Shown: positions 21,922 through 31,641, counted from the stretch's first letter. The stretch: DNA of 64,000 bases from Gammaproteobacteria bacterium UBA4421 (GCA_002389675.1 DGQF01000006.1:9532-73531); one strand, 5' to 3'. Notes: generated from the sequence alone by a model not told the origin. Numbers and translations: made by a program.

Positions 21922-24542
21922 TGGTGGCGACTGCCTCGTGCGCGTAAGCCCAGTTTCTGGTCCAGATGTTGGCGCATGGTATGCTCGAGCATGTATGTGG
22001 GTTCGCCAGTGCCGATGGCGGCGCGATGCTCGGTTTGCACGACAAATGTATCCTCAATTCGCTCCCCTAAGGTGGTAATTTTAGCCGACAATAGGCTCAG
22101 TTTGAGTTCGACAAAAAGTATCGCAATATTGGTCAGCAATCCGGCGCGATTGCTGGCGATAATGGTGATAGTCGAAGCGCTGTCATCGCCGCTAGGTTTT
22201 ATATGCACCTCGGTGGGCCTGGGTAACTCCCGAAGTCTCCTGGGCAGGCGCCGTTTGGGCAATTTAAGCTTGGCGGAGTTCAAAGTGATGACTTGCGCAA
22301 CGTGATCTTTGATCTGGTTGCGCAACAGGGGATTGCGAGGCAGTGGCTGATGCTCGGCGGTCAATACGGCGTAACAGTCAAAGCAGACGCCGCTTTCGCT
22401 GGTGGATACGACGGCATCCATTACTTCTAGCTGGAACTTGCCCAAACCCAAAACCGTCGCCGCAAACAAGTTGGACTGATCCTTACAGTAAACGTAAATC
22501 AGTGTGGCGCCTTCTCCCGACAGGTCGCCCTGAGTGTCGCGAATATCAACTAACGGACCGTCGTTGAGGTCGTGGTTAACCAGTAGCTCGGTCATCGTGG
22601 CAATTTGTGGTGGGGTATGGCGTAAGAAAAAATCATCGCCTACGTTTTGCCAAAGGGCATGAATGTCTGTGGCTGTCAGCTCGGGGTGTGCTTTGCTCAG
22701 TTTTTCAAAAGCCCGTTCTTGATAGGCCTGAATGCTGGCATTGCGATCAACTGCGGATTCGATGCCACGGCGCAATACTTTGCGCGTCTCATTGTAGAGT
22801 TGGCGCAAAAGAGTGGCTCGCCAGCTGTTCCACAGCGTTGGGTTAGTTGCATTGATGTCTGCCACAGTCAGTGTATAGAGGTAGTTCAAGCGCATTTCTG
22901 ACTTGACTTCGATGGCAAATTTCTGGATGACGTCTGGGTCGTAAATGTCTTGGCGCTGGGCGACGGACGACATGTAGAGATGCTTTTCAACCAGCCACTT
23001 GACCAACTCGGTGTCTGCTGGGCTCAGGTGATGGCGCTGACAGAAAGCGACCGCATCAATTGCGCCCAATTCCGAATGATCCCCGCCCCGACCTTTGCCA
23101 ATGTCGTGATACAAACCAGAAAGGTAGAGCAGTTCAAGTTTGGGCAGGCGATGTACGCAGTGATATGCAACAGGAAAATTTTCGACACTCGAGCGGTAAC
23201 GAAATCTGCGCATATTGCCGATCAGCATCATGGTATGCGCATCGACCGTGTAAATGTGAAATAAATCGTGCTGCATTTGTCCGATGATGCGACCAAATTC
23301 AGGAATATAACGGCCCAAGACACCATAGCGTCGCATCCGCGTCAGCTGACTCACCAAGGTGTAGGGCGCCTTAAGGAGGTCCATAAACAGCTGCGTATGT
23401 GCGGGATTGTGTCGAAAATCATCGTCGATTAAGTGAAGGTTTTCGCGTACCTGCCGAATGGTGGAGGCTCGCACTCCCGCAATGTCGTTGCGATTGGCCA
23501 TGATGACAAATAGCTCCAATAGAGCAGCTGGGTTGTCATTGAAAACCTGTTCGGAGGTGGTCTCGATATAATTGTTAACCATCTGAAAGCGTGTATTGAT
23601 GGAAATGACCTTGGTTTTGCGCGCAGGGACCAGATCTTCAGCGAAATGTTGCAGCAAGATGTCGTTGACTTCGGTCAGGGCAAGCACGTGGCGATAATAA
23701 TGCTGCATAAAACGCTCGACGCTCGGCTGTGCGTCCGTTTCAACAAATCCCAGGCGTTCCGACAACTCCCGTTGATAGCCAAATTGCAGTTGGTCCTCTT
23801 TACGCCCAGCAAGGATGTGCAGTCCAAAACGAACCCACCAAAGAAAACGCCGACCCTCAATGAGCCAGGCGTGTTCTGTGGCCGTGATGACGCCTAAATC
23901 CACCAAACGCGCAGGGTCTTTCGTGCCGAACTTACGTTGATATACCCACATCGCGGTGTGTATGTCGCGAAGACCGCCCGGAGAACTTTTGAGGTTGGGT
24001 TCCAGGTTATATTCTGTGTTGTTGTAGTTTTTGTGGCGCTGTTTCTGTTCAGCGTATTTGGCATGGAAAAATTTATCCGCAGGCCACAGCCGAGGGCTGT
24101 CGAGCAGTTTGTCTAGCTTGACACTCAAGCGGTTATCACCGCTGATGAAACGTCTCTCAAATAGGGCTGTTGCGACGGTCAAGTCTAGCTTAGCTTCTTT
24201 GCGGCAAGACTTGGGGTCGCGGACGCTATGGCCAACCTCTACGTTAAGATCAAATACGTTCTGTAGAAACAGCTCAATCGTGCGCTTGTGTTTGCTCGGC
24301 TTCTCAGCCAACACCAGCAGGTCGATGTCCGATCCTGGCTGCACTTCCGCGCGACCAAAACCGCCGACCGCGTAGATTGCGATGCCTTCGTCATCGCTGA
24401 AGTGATGGTGGAACAGATCCGTTAAAATTGCGTCAATACCATCGCTGAGATCCCGCATCAAAGATTCGATGGGCTCGTTGTGCCAAAATCGGTCGGCTAG
24501 ATTTTGGTGAAGGGTTTGTAGTTTTGCCCGAGCAGCGGTCAC
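21918..24542 (-). CDS. glnD: Bifunctional [protein-PII] uridylyltransferase/uridylyl-removing enzyme GlnD
   Basis: GlnD senses glutamine and adds or removes UMP on PII proteins, controlling nitrogen metabolism. The nucleotidyltransferase motif GGFGRAEVQPGSDIDLL lies near residues 59-75. The central HD domain for UMP removal has LYHDIGKGRGGDHSELGA. Two C-terminal ACT domains follow, about residues 690-770 and 790-870 (STITIIASNRAGLLTNIAIL). The 874 residues are of normal length. Placement between map and dapC is conserved in Pseudomonas. It overlaps map by 4 bp. Confidence 0.97.
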   Translation of the reverse strand: MTAARAKLQTLHQNLADRFWHNEPIESLMRDLSDGIDAILTDLFHHHFSDDEGIAIYAVGGFGRAEVQPGSDIDLLVLAEKPSKHKRTIELFLQNVFDLNVEVGHSVRDPKSCRKEAKLDLTVATALFERRFISGDNRLSVKLDKLLDSPRLWPADKFFHAKYAEQKQRHKNYNNTEYNLEPNLKSSPGGLRDIHTAMWVYQRKFGTKDPARLVDLGVITATEHAWLIEGRRFLWWVRFGLHILAGRKEDQLQFGYQRELSERLGFVETDAQPSVERFMQHYYRHVLALTEVNDILLQHFAEDLVPARKTKVISINTRFQMVNNYIETTSEQVFNDNPAALLELFVIMANRNDIAGVRASTIRQVRENLHLIDDDFRHNPAHTQLFMDLLKAPYTLVSQLTRMRRYGVLGRYIPEFGRIIGQMQHDLFHIYTVDAHTMMLIGNMRRFRYRSSVENFPVAYHCVHRLPKLELLYLSGLYHDIGKGRGGDHSELGAIDAVAFCQRHHLSPADTELVKWLVEKHLYMSSVAQRQDIYDPDVIQKFAIEVKSEMRLNYLYTLTVADINATNPTLWNSWRATLLRQLYNETRKVLRRGIESAVDRNASIQAYQERAFEKLSKAHPELTATDIHALWQNVGDDFFLRHTPPQIATMTELLVNHDLNDGPLVDIRDTQGDLSGEGATLIYVYCKDQSNLFAATVLGLGKFQLEVMDAVVSTSESGVCFDCYAVLTAEHQPLPRNPLLRNQIKDHVAQVITLNSAKLKLPKRRLPRRLRELPRPTEVHIKPSGDDSASTITIIASNRAGLLTNIAILFVELKLSLLSAKITTLGERIEDTFVVQTEHRAAIGTGEPTYMLEHTMRQHLDQKLGLRARGSRHQ

Positions 24543-25360
24543 GTGGCAGACGCTGTTTGCAGTCGCGTGCTCCAGGCGGCCTCTTCATTTCTCAGCGTGA
24601 AAATTTCACAGCCTGTCTGTGTGACCATTAAGGTATGTTCCCACTGAGCCGATAATTTATGGTCTTTGGTTACCGCGGTCCATTGGTCGGGTAGGAGTTT
24701 GATATGCCTTTTCCCGGCATTGATCATCGGTTCAATGGTAAATGTCATGCCCTCTTCTAAGACCATGCCTGAGCCTTTGCGGCCATAGTGCAATACCTGA
24801 GGCGCATCGTGAAAAACTTTGCCGATGCCATGACCACAAAATTCCCGGACTACGCTGAAGCGGTTAGCCTCAGCGTGTTTTTGAATGGCGTACCCGATAT
24901 CACCCAGCCGGGCGCCCGCGCGTACTGCTTCAATGCCTCGGTAAAGGCATTCCTGTGTGATTCTCGATAGGCGCTTTGCCAGCACTGACGCGTCGCCAAC
25001 AAAAAACATTTTGCTGGTATCACCATGGTAGCCATCCTTTATGACCGTGATGTCGATGTTGAGGACATCACCCGACTTAAGGGTTTTTGCCGTTGCAGGT
25101 ATGCCGTGGCAGACCACGTGATTGACGGACGTGCAAATTGATTTTGGAAACGGTATCTGACCACCGCCGCCGCCATAATTTAGAGGTGCAGGAATGCATT
25201 GCAGTTCGTCTACGATGAAGTGATGGCACAATTGATCCAGATGATCGGTGGTCACGCCGGGAACCACATGTTCGGCTATCATCTCTAAAACAGATGCGGC
25301 GGCTGCCCCGGCTGCGCGCATGCCCTGTAAATCGGCGCTATCGGCAACTCGTGCCACCAT
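24539..25360 (-). CDS. map: Methionine aminopeptidase type I
   Basis: Map removes the initiator methionine from nascent proteins. The metal-ligand pattern of the family is present: GDVLNIDITVIKDGYHGDTSKMF with its two Asp, the His in REFCGHGIGKVFHD, and two Glu in FTIEPMINAG and WEHTLMVT. The 273 residues match. It is divergent from rpsB, with 192 bp between the two starts; this organisation is conserved in gammaproteobacteria. Confidence 0.97.
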   Translation of the reverse strand: MVARVADSADLQGMRAAGAAAASVLEMIAEHVVPGVTTDHLDQLCHHFIVDELQCIPAPLNYGGGGGQIPFPKSICTSVNHVVCHGIPATAKTLKSGDVLNIDITVIKDGYHGDTSKMFFVGDASVLAKRLSRITQECLYRGIEAVRAGARLGDIGYAIQKHAEANRFSVVREFCGHGIGKVFHDAPQVLHYGRKGSGMVLEEGMTFTIEPMINAGKRHIKLLPDQWTAVTKDHKLSAQWEHTLMVTQTGCEIFTLRNEEAAWSTRLQTASAT

Positions 25361-25373
25361 AGTAATAAACTCT

Positions 25374-25402
25374 TTTCGAACGGGATTTATCTATGGTATA
25401 AA
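25374..25402 (+). promoter_or_regulatory. Probable rpsB-tsf promoter
   Basis: A TATAAA -10-like hexamer at 25397-25402 is preceded at 17 bp by a poor -35 (tttcga, 25374-25379) and followed by a GC-rich discriminator (gcgccccgc), the make-up expected of growth-rate and ppGpp-controlled ribosomal promoters. A short hairpin GCCCC/GGGGC lies at 25405-25419. About 140 bases of leader remain before rpsB, long enough for the S2 autoregulatory structure known from E. coli, but I could not fold it with certainty. Confidence 0.4.
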
Positions 25403-25552
25403 GCGCCCCGCTGTGGGGCAAGGTTTAATGCCCGTACAGTCTAAATAGAGCGAAAAATCCAGTTTATTTCCTTTGAACATTTGCTTGGGTGCTTTCTTGT
25501 GAAAGTCGGCAGGTGGGAAATAAGCCGAGTTAACCAACCCGGAGATAAGAAA

Positions 25553-26419
25553 ATGAGTGTATCTATGCGAGATATGCTGGCTGCTGGCGTGCATTTTGGC
25601 CATCAGACCAGATTTTGGAACCCTAAAATGGCGCCCTATATATTTGGTGCCCGCAATAAAATTCACATCATCAACCTAGAGCATACGCTGCCCGCCTTCA
25701 ATGAAGCGTTAGATGAAATTCAAACGTTGGCGCGCAAAGGTAATAAAATTCTCTTCGTCGGCACCAAGAGAGCCGCTGCCAAGGTGATCAATGAACAGGC
25801 TTCTCGCGTCAATATGCCCTTTGTAGATCAACGTTGGCTTGGCGGCATGCTGACAAATTACAAGACCATTCGGCAATCGATCCGCCGGCTGCAAGATCTC
25901 GAAAAGCAAGCAGAGGACGGCACATTTGAACTCTTGCCCAAGCGAGAAGCGCTGCAGAAGACGCGCATTAAGGATAAGCTGCACGCGAGTTTGGGTGGCA
26001 TCAAAGATATGGGCGGGTTGCCTGATGCGTTGTTTGTTATCGATGTTCAGCATGAACATATTGCGATCAGCGAGGCGAATAAACTAGGCATTCCTGTTTT
26101 CGGTGTCGTGGACAGCAACAGCGATCCCGATGGCGTGGATTATGTGATCCCTGGCAACGATGATGCGATCCGAGCGATTCGCCTTTATATTACTGCCGCA
26201 GCGGATGCCATTGCAGTAGGTCAAAGTCAGGCCTCACTGAAGGTTGACCCCAATGAGTTTGTTGAAGTCGATGCTGATGCAAACCTTGGCGCTGCGCCGG
26301 TGACCGAGATATCTGAGGGCGTCAGAGCCTCGGTGGAAGAAGCATTTGCGGAACAGGACGAGCAGGCAGCTGCATTGAGTGCGACACCAACCCCCGATCC
26401 GGTTGAAAACAAGGAGTAA
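25553..26419 (+). CDS. rpsB: 30S ribosomal protein S2
   Basis: S2 binds late to the 30S subunit and needs S1 for function. ATG at 25553 ([20 protein letters not shown]) follows the ribosome-binding site GGAGAT; a longer open frame back to 25481 is leader. Family signatures include [23 protein letters not shown] and [24 protein letters not shown]. The 288 residues exceed E. coli S2 (241) by an acidic/alanine-rich C-terminal tail from about residue 235, as seen in some other gammaproteobacteria. tsf follows after 5 bp. Confidence 0.98.
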   Translation: MSVSMRDMLAAGVHFGHQTRFWNPKMAPYIFGARNKIHIINLEHTLPAFNEALDEIQTLARKGNKILFVGTKRAAAKVINEQASRVNMPFVDQRWLGGMLTNYKTIRQSIRRLQDLEKQAEDGTFELLPKREALQKTRIKDKLHASLGGIKDMGGLPDALFVIDVQHEHIAISEANKLGIPVFGVVDSNSDPDGVDYVIPGNDDAIRAIRLYITAAADAIAVGQSQASLKVDPNEFVEVDADANLGAAPVTEISEGVRASVEEAFAEQDEQAAALSATPTPDPVENKE

Positions 26420-26424
26420 ACAAC

Positions 26425-27294
26425 GTGGCAATTACTGCGGCATTGGTTAAACAGCTCCGAGACCGAACAGGGCTCGGCATGATGGACTGCAAAAAAGCGT
26501 TACAGGAAACAGATGGTGATCTTGAGAAGGCCATTGATGAATTGCGCAAATCGAGTGCGTTGAAAGCGGCTAAGAAAGCTGGCAGAACAACGGCAGATGG
26601 CTTACTGGCGATCAAAGTCGCTGCAGACGGCACGCGCGGCGCGATTATCGAAGTCAACATTGAGACGGACTTCGCTGCCAAAAACGAGAAATTCATCGCT
26701 TTTGTTAACAAGGTGGTGGACATCGCGTTTGCAGCTGAGGATACGAGCCTGGGTGCTGTCTTGTCACCGAGCCTCGATGCAGAGCGGGAAACGCTGGTGC
26801 AGGAGATCGGCGAAAATATTACGGTTCGACGGATTCAGGTGCTCGATTCAGCCGAGGGCGGTATCAGCAGTTACCTACATGGCGACAACCGTAAGGGTGC
26901 TCTGGTGCAGCTTTCTGCACAGGCCGACGAGGTTGGGCGAGATATTGCAATGCACGTGACGGCAATCAACCCGATGGTGGTCAACAGCAGCGACGTGCCG
27001 GCGGAGGTTTTGAGCAAGGAGCGCGAAATTTATCTGACTCAGGCGCAGGACAGTGGTAAGCCGCAGGAAATTGTTGCAAAGATGGTTGAAGGCCGCATTA
27101 AGAAGTACCTTGCTGAGGTCAGTTTGGTAGATCAGCCTTTTGTGAAAGACCCCAATCAGAAGATCAGTGCCTTGGCTAACAGCGCGGGCGTCTCCGTAGT
27201 CGGGTTCGAACGCTTCGAGGTCGGTGAAGGTATAGAGGTTGAGGCGGCGGACTTTGCCGCTGAAGTTGCGGCACAACTCGGCTCCAGTAACTGA
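26425..27294 (+). CDS. tsf: Translation elongation factor EF-Ts
   Basis: EF-Ts is the nucleotide exchange factor for EF-Tu. The N-terminal UBA-like domain carries LVKQLRDRTGLGMMDCKKAL, and the core contains ETDFAAKNEKF, where the usual TDFV is TDFA. The C-terminal dimerisation/coiled-coil region is present. The 289 residues are normal. The start is GTG at 26425, 5 bp after rpsB, so both are expected on one S2-controlled transcript. Confidence 0.97.
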   Translation: MAITAALVKQLRDRTGLGMMDCKKALQETDGDLEKAIDELRKSSALKAAKKAGRTTADGLLAIKVAADGTRGAIIEVNIETDFAAKNEKFIAFVNKVVDIAFAAEDTSLGAVLSPSLDAERETLVQEIGENITVRRIQVLDSAEGGISSYLHGDNRKGALVQLSAQADEVGRDIAMHVTAINPMVVNSSDVPAEVLSKEREIYLTQAQDSGKPQEIVAKMVEGRIKKYLAEVSLVDQPFVKDPNQKISALANSAGVSVVGFERFEVGEGIEVEAADFAAEVAAQLGSSN

Positions 27295-27296
27295 CA

Positions 27297-28004
27297 TTGG
27301 CTCGCCTGCTGCTTAAACTCAGTGGCGAAGCATTAGGCGGCGAGGCCGGCTATGGCCTTTCCAGTGAGGTATTGGCCCGCATGAGCCTCGATATAGGGCG
27401 GTTGGTCGATTCAGGCGCTGAGGTTGCTTTAGTGCTTGGCGGGGGTAACCTGTTTAGGGGGCAGGCTCTAGCGCAAGCAGGTATGGATCGTGTGGTCGGG
27501 GACCGCATGGGTATGCTGGCGACGGTAATGAACGGCCTGGCGATGGGTGATTTTCTCACACAGGCAGGGGTTCCCAACCAACTTTATTCGTCTGTTGGGA
27601 TTGCTGGCGTCGCGCGGGGTTACCACCGAGATTCAGCGCTTGAGGATATGGTTGACGGCAAGGTCGTCATACTGAGCGGGGGGACCGGTAATCCTTTTTT
27701 CACCACTGACACCGCCGCATGTTTGCGTGGTGTCGAGCTAGGCGTCGATGCTGTTCTCAAGGCAACTAATGTTGACGGTGTATATGATGCAGATCCCAAA
27801 CAAAATCCGAATGCACGAAAGTTTAAGGCCATTACCTATGATCAGGTGTTAGCGCTTGGTTTGGGCGTTATGGACTTGACGGCGATTGTATTGTGTAAAG
27901 AAAACAGCATGCCGCTGGTGGTGTTTGATATGAACCAAGCCGATGCGTTGGTTGATTTGGCTCAAGGGCGGGACGTAGGCACGCAAATCGTGAGCGAAGT
28001 TTAG
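27297..28004 (+). CDS. pyrH: Uridylate kinase PyrH
   Basis: PyrH phosphorylates UMP to UDP. Motifs are LLLKLSGEALGG at the N-terminus, ALVLGGGNLFRG (about residues 44-55), and the ATP-binding KATNVDGVYDADPKQNP. The start is TTG at 27297, two bases after the tsf stop; a stop codon in this frame at 27288 rules out an upstream start. The N-terminus is therefore shorter than in E. coli (MATNAKPVYKRILLKLSG). 235 residues. Confidence 0.96.
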   Translation: MARLLLKLSGEALGGEAGYGLSSEVLARMSLDIGRLVDSGAEVALVLGGGNLFRGQALAQAGMDRVVGDRMGMLATVMNGLAMGDFLTQAGVPNQLYSSVGIAGVARGYHRDSALEDMVDGKVVILSGGTGNPFFTTDTAACLRGVELGVDAVLKATNVDGVYDADPKQNPNARKFKAITYDQVLALGLGVMDLTAIVLCKENSMPLVVFDMNQADALVDLAQGRDVGTQIVSEV

Positions 28005-28088
28005 GCTTGCGCGCCTCGACAGAGGACGTATGGTGGGCACGCTGGGCCAGATAAGACGTTTGTAGCCGGGCGAATAGATAACATAAAT

Positions 28089-28664
28089 ATGGGGTTGGAT
28101 AGCGCCGTGATTGAGGAAATAGTTGAAGACGCCGACGAACGAATGGGTAAAACGCTCGATGCGTTGCAACATGCATTTGCAAAAATTCGGACAGGACGTG
28201 CCAATCCGTCGCTCTTAGATACCGTATTCGTCGAATATTATGGTGCGCCGACGCCGTTAAATCAGGTTGCGTCAGTCTCGGTCGAAGACGCGCGTACGCT
28301 GGCTGTATCACCTTGGGAAAAGCCGTTAGTGCCGATCATTGAAAAGGCCATCTTGAAAAGTGATATTGGCATAACACCCGTATCATCGGGTGATGTGATT
28401 AGGGTGCCGTTGCCGCCACTGACAGAAGAAAACCGGCGAGATCTTGCAAAACAAGCCAAAGCAGAAGCTGAGAATTCGCGTATTTCGATTCGAAATATTC
28501 GCCGAGAGGCCATTGCGGATGTGCGCGAGCTGGTTAAAGAAAAGGAAGCGACCGAAGACGATGCCAGGCGTGCTGAAGATCGAATCCAAAAGGTCACCGA
28601 CAAGCGAGTAGCGCAGGTTGACACCGCGTTGGCCGCGAAAGAGTCCGATTTAATGGATTTTTAA
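28089..28664 (+). CDS. frr: Ribosome recycling factor
   Basis: RRF separates ribosomal subunits after termination together with EF-G. The sequence shows the family helix ALQHAFAKIRTGRANPSLLD, the PWEKPLVPIIEKAI region and a long C-terminal helix ending VAQVDTALAAKESDLMDF. The 191 residues include about six extra N-terminal residues. ATG at 28089 is used; a later in-frame start ahead of MGKTLDAL is possible. It stands in the conserved pyrH-frr-uppS order. Confidence 0.97.
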   Translation: MGLDSAVIEEIVEDADERMGKTLDALQHAFAKIRTGRANPSLLDTVFVEYYGAPTPLNQVASVSVEDARTLAVSPWEKPLVPIIEKAILKSDIGITPVSSGDVIRVPLPPLTEENRRDLAKQAKAEAENSRISIRNIRREAIADVRELVKEKEATEDDARRAEDRIQKVTDKRVAQVDTALAAKESDLMDF

Positions 28665-28673
28665 ACCCTCAGT

Positions 28674-29384
28674 ATGAATGCACCGGGAGATATCCCCCTC
28701 CATATCGCCATTATAATGGATGGCAACCATCGTTGGGCTTCGGCGCGGAAAATGCCGGGTGCGGCTGGGCATCGTGCGGGGGCGCAGAGAGTGCGAGAGG
28801 TTGCAGAACATTGTGCGCAGGCGGGGGTCAAAAACCTTACTTTATTTGCGTTTAGCACCGAAAACTGGCGGCGTCCGCCACCTGAGGTGAGGCTTCTGAT
28901 GGATCTCATGCGCCGTGTCATGGATCACGATATTGACGAACTGCATCGACGCGGCGTGCGGTTGCGTTTTATTGGTGAGCGAAGTCGGTTTCAAGCTGAT
29001 ATGCAAGAAAGAATGACGCACTGTGAAGTGTTGACTCAAAGCAATGATCGTTTGAATCTCACCGTAGCGGTTAATTTTGGTGGGCGTTGGGATATCGTTG
29101 AAGCCGCGCGGAGATTGGCGCACTTGGTCCAAGCAGAGGAGATCAAACCTCATGATATTGACGAGGAAAACTTTGCGCGGGCAACGTCGCTGTCCTATCT
29201 ACCCGACCCAGATTTACTGATTCGCACCGGTGGCGACCATCGAATCAGCAATTTTTTATTATGGAATCTCGCTTATACAGAACTGTATTTTACTGATCTG
29301 TTCTGGCCAGACTTTGATGAAGCTGCTGTTGATGCAGCGATGAAAGAATATGCGTCCAGAAAACGTCGATTCGGTGGGCGTTGA
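28674..29384 (+). CDS. uppS: Undecaprenyl diphosphate synthase UppS
   Basis: UppS condenses eight isopentenyl diphosphates onto farnesyl diphosphate in cis to make the lipid carrier for peptidoglycan and LPS. Motifs are IIMDGNHRWASARKMPGAAGH (catalytic Asp in MDGN), AFSTENWRRP, and LLIRTGGDHRISNFLLWNLA. The 236 residues are normal. Its presence shows the cell needs isopentenyl diphosphate, although the MEP-pathway genes usually found nearby are absent. cdsA overlaps its 3' end by 4 bp. Confidence 0.97.
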   Translation: MNAPGDIPLHIAIIMDGNHRWASARKMPGAAGHRAGAQRVREVAEHCAQAGVKNLTLFAFSTENWRRPPPEVRLLMDLMRRVMDHDIDELHRRGVRLRFIGERSRFQADMQERMTHCEVLTQSNDRLNLTVAVNFGGRWDIVEAARRLAHLVQAEEIKPHDIDEENFARATSLSYLPDPDLLIRTGGDHRISNFLLWNLAYTELYFTDLFWPDFDEAAVDAAMKEYASRKRRFGGR

Positions 29385-30178
29385 GTCGAATGTTACGTCT
29401 GCGCGTCATAACAGCGGTTGCTTTGGTGGGAATGGTACTTTTCTCAATTTTCGCTTTGTCCGCACCGGCATTAGCCGTCGGCTTCTGGCTTTTGGCGGCA
29501 ATTGGGGGTTATGAATGGGCGCATCTGGCTGGTCTGCGCTCCCGCTCCCAAAAGATGGCATTTGTCGCACTGTTTGGACTGATTGCGTGGCTTTTTTATG
29601 GCAGGGTTGACGTCTACGAGGATATGCTGCGTTTGGGATGCGGTGTTTGGTTTTTTGCCGCCATCACGGTACTCATGGCACCTCGTGGTCAACGCGCGTT
29701 CACTTCCCGCGGCTTCATGATCCTTTTGGGTTTGTCTGTTTTGTTGCCTGCATGGGTCGCGTTGGTGGTGATTCGTGATCAACCGCAAGGGCAATTGTGG
29801 TTGCTGTGGTGCCTGTGTATTGCGGTAGCAGCGGACGTTGGGGCTTATTTTACGGGCCGCAGGTTCGGTCGACACAAACTGGCACCAGCTGTCAGTCCGG
29901 GCAAAACCTGGGAAGGTGCGGTGGGCGGTATGGCTGTGGCTATGCTGGTATGTGGTCTGGGCGCAGTTGCGCTGGGCGAACGGAGCCTAAGTTGGCTGCT
30001 TATTATTGCGGCTTTGGTGGTTGTTTCCATATTTGGGGATCTTTTCGAAAGCGTGATGAAGCGCGTGGCCGGTGTCAAAGACTCAGGAACGATTTTGCCT
30101 GGGCATGGCGGGGTACTAGATCGGATTGATTCACAACTGGCTATTTTACCGGTTTTTGCGTTGATCTTAGCGTCCTGA
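29381..30178 (+). CDS. cdsA: Phosphatidate cytidylyltransferase CdsA
   Basis: CdsA makes CDP-diacylglycerol from phosphatidate and CTP in the inner membrane. It has about seven to eight hydrophobic segments and the family signature near the C-terminus, SVMKRVAGVKDSGTILPGHG followed by GVLDRIDS. The start is TTG at 29381, overlapping the uppS stop; ATG at 29390 would give nearly the same protein. It should be followed by dxr in this operon type, but only 131 bp of non-coding DNA separate it from rseP. Confidence 0.96.
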   Translation: MSRMLRLRVITAVALVGMVLFSIFALSAPALAVGFWLLAAIGGYEWAHLAGLRSRSQKMAFVALFGLIAWLFYGRVDVYEDMLRLGCGVWFFAAITVLMAPRGQRAFTSRGFMILLGLSVLLPAWVALVVIRDQPQGQLWLLWCLCIAVAADVGAYFTGRRFGRHKLAPAVSPGKTWEGAVGGMAVAMLVCGLGAVALGERSLSWLLIIAALVVVSIFGDLFESVMKRVAGVKDSGTILPGHGGVLDRIDSQLAILPVFALILAS

Positions 30179-30255
30179 TGTTGCCATATGTGGAAAGATA
30201 GCTCGTGTTGTGGAACTGACGATACACACTGTAATCCAATTTACTTTCGGAACTC

Positions 30256-30263
30256 TATATAAT
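30256..30263 (+). promoter_or_regulatory. Candidate -10 element upstream of rseP
   Basis: The cdsA-rseP gap contains TATATAAT (perfect TATAAT at 30258-30263) followed by a GC-rich discriminator about 45 bp before the rseP GTG. The -35 region (around 30235-30240, tccaat) is poor. A promoter here would start transcription of the rseP-bamA-skp-lpx group separately from the upstream operon. Confidence 0.45.
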
Positions 30264-30309
30264 GCTCCCCGCCCAGCTCATACAACGCAAAATGGTAGAA
30301 ATTTAACTC

Positions 30310-31641
30310 GTGGACATGCTGCACTATCCTCTGGCTTTCTTTGCAACACTTGGGCTGCTAGTCACCATTCATGAGTTTGGTCATTACCTTGTAGCCCGTT
30401 TTTCGGGAGTGGGGGTTGTGCGGTTCTCTGTCGGCTTTGGCCGTCCGCTGGTGACCTGGCGAGACCGACGGGGCACGGATTTCACGCTGGCGGTTTTCCC
30501 TCTGGGTGGTTATGTGCGCATGTATGATGAGCGCGAGGCTGATTCGGCGGCCGAACGGCCGGAGGGATCGTTGTCTTATATGGAACTGCATCCAGCTTGG
30601 CGCGTCGCAATCGCTTTAGGCGGTCCCATGGCCAATTTTTTGATGGCGATTGTTGTTTATTGGGCGCTGGCAGTGGCTGGCAGTTTAAATGCCACACCGG
30701 TGATTGCCGGGGGTGAGGTTGACAGCCCCGCGGCGCTTGCTGGGATTACCTCACCGGTTCAGCTTACCGCCGTTGACGGCAAACCTGTTCGAGCATGGCA
30801 AGACATTGGCCTGGCCCTGACCGATCGATTGGGAGAGACCGGGGACATTGAAGTCGGCGTGACAGAACTGTTAACCGGGGTTCAAAAAACCGTGCGTTTG
30901 CCGATCGAAGCTTGGCATGAGGGGGTTGGAGAGCCTGATGTCTTAGCTTCATTGGGGTTGACGCCAACTGCGTTAAGTTTGGTGGGTGATTTAGTGGCGG
31001 ACGCACCGGCTGATCGGGCTGGCTTGCAGCGGGGCGACTTTGTGGTCTCGGTAGACGGTCGCCCGGTGACGTATTGGCGAGACTGGGTGGCGGAAATTCA
31101 GGCCGCACCAGATCGGCGAATTACGTTGGAGCTTTACCGCAGCGGTACGCTGCGTCAATTAACGGTGACGCCAGAAGCACGTCTGGCTGACGATGGGTCT
31201 GAAGTGGGTGTTATCGGTGTTTATCCGTCGCAGGCACTGGTGGAATATGGACCGTTAGATGCTGTGCCGGTGGCGATACAAGAAACTTGGGAAAAATCAG
31301 TACTGATTTTGTCGATCGTGAAAAAAATGATCACCGGGCAGGTTTCGGTGAAAAATTTATCCGGGCCAATCAGTATCGCTCAGGTTGCAGGTGATTCTGC
31401 GCGCTACAGCTGGCGTTCTTTTGTGGGTATTTTAGCGTTTTTGAGTGTGTCTCTGGGAGTGTTTAACCTTCTGCCGGTTCCGATTTTAGATGGTGGCCAT
31501 GTGGTGTTTAATACGGCAGAGTTGGTGATGGGTAAGCCAGTACCCGAGCGAATTCAAGTGTTTGGTGTCCAAGTCGGGCTATTCTTGGTCGGCACCCTGA
31601 TGGTTTTTGCGACTTATAATGATTTATTGCGTCTTTTTTAG
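30310..31641 (+). CDS. rseP: Site-2 protease RseP
   Basis: RseP is an inner-membrane zinc metalloprotease that cuts anti-sigma factors such as RseA/MucA and remnant signal peptides. The zinc motif HEFGH is at residues about 21-25 within the first membrane segment. Two PDZ domains occupy roughly residues 110-290, and the third motif FNLLPVPILDGGH is near residue 385. The 443 residues are normal. The start is GTG at 30310. bamA begins 24 bp after its end. Confidence 0.97.
   Translation: MDMLHYPLAFFATLGLLVTIHEFGHYLVARFSGVGVVRFSVGFGRPLVTWRDRRGTDFTLAVFPLGGYVRMYDEREADSAAERPEGSLSYMELHPAWRVAIALGGPMANFLMAIVVYWALAVAGSLNATPVIAGGEVDSPAALAGITSPVQLTAVDGKPVRAWQDIGLALTDRLGETGDIEVGVTELLTGVQKTVRLPIEAWHEGVGEPDVLASLGLTPTALSLVGDLVADAPADRAGLQRGDFVVSVDGRPVTYWRDWVAEIQAAPDRRITLELYRSGTLRQLTVTPEARLADDGSEVGVIGVYPSQALVEYGPLDAVPVAIQETWEKSVLILSIVKKMITGQVSVKNLSGPISIAQVAGDSARYSWRSFVGILAFLSVSLGVFNLLPVPILDGGHVVFNTAELVMGKPVPERIQVFGVQVGLFLVGTLMVFATYNDLLRLF

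Noticed and set aside
30250..30310. A sigma-E-type promoter (GGAACT) before rseP
   Set aside because: The GGAACT at 30249-30254 has no matching TCAAA/TCTGA-type element at 16-17 bp; the nearby TATAAT fits a sigma-70 -10 better.
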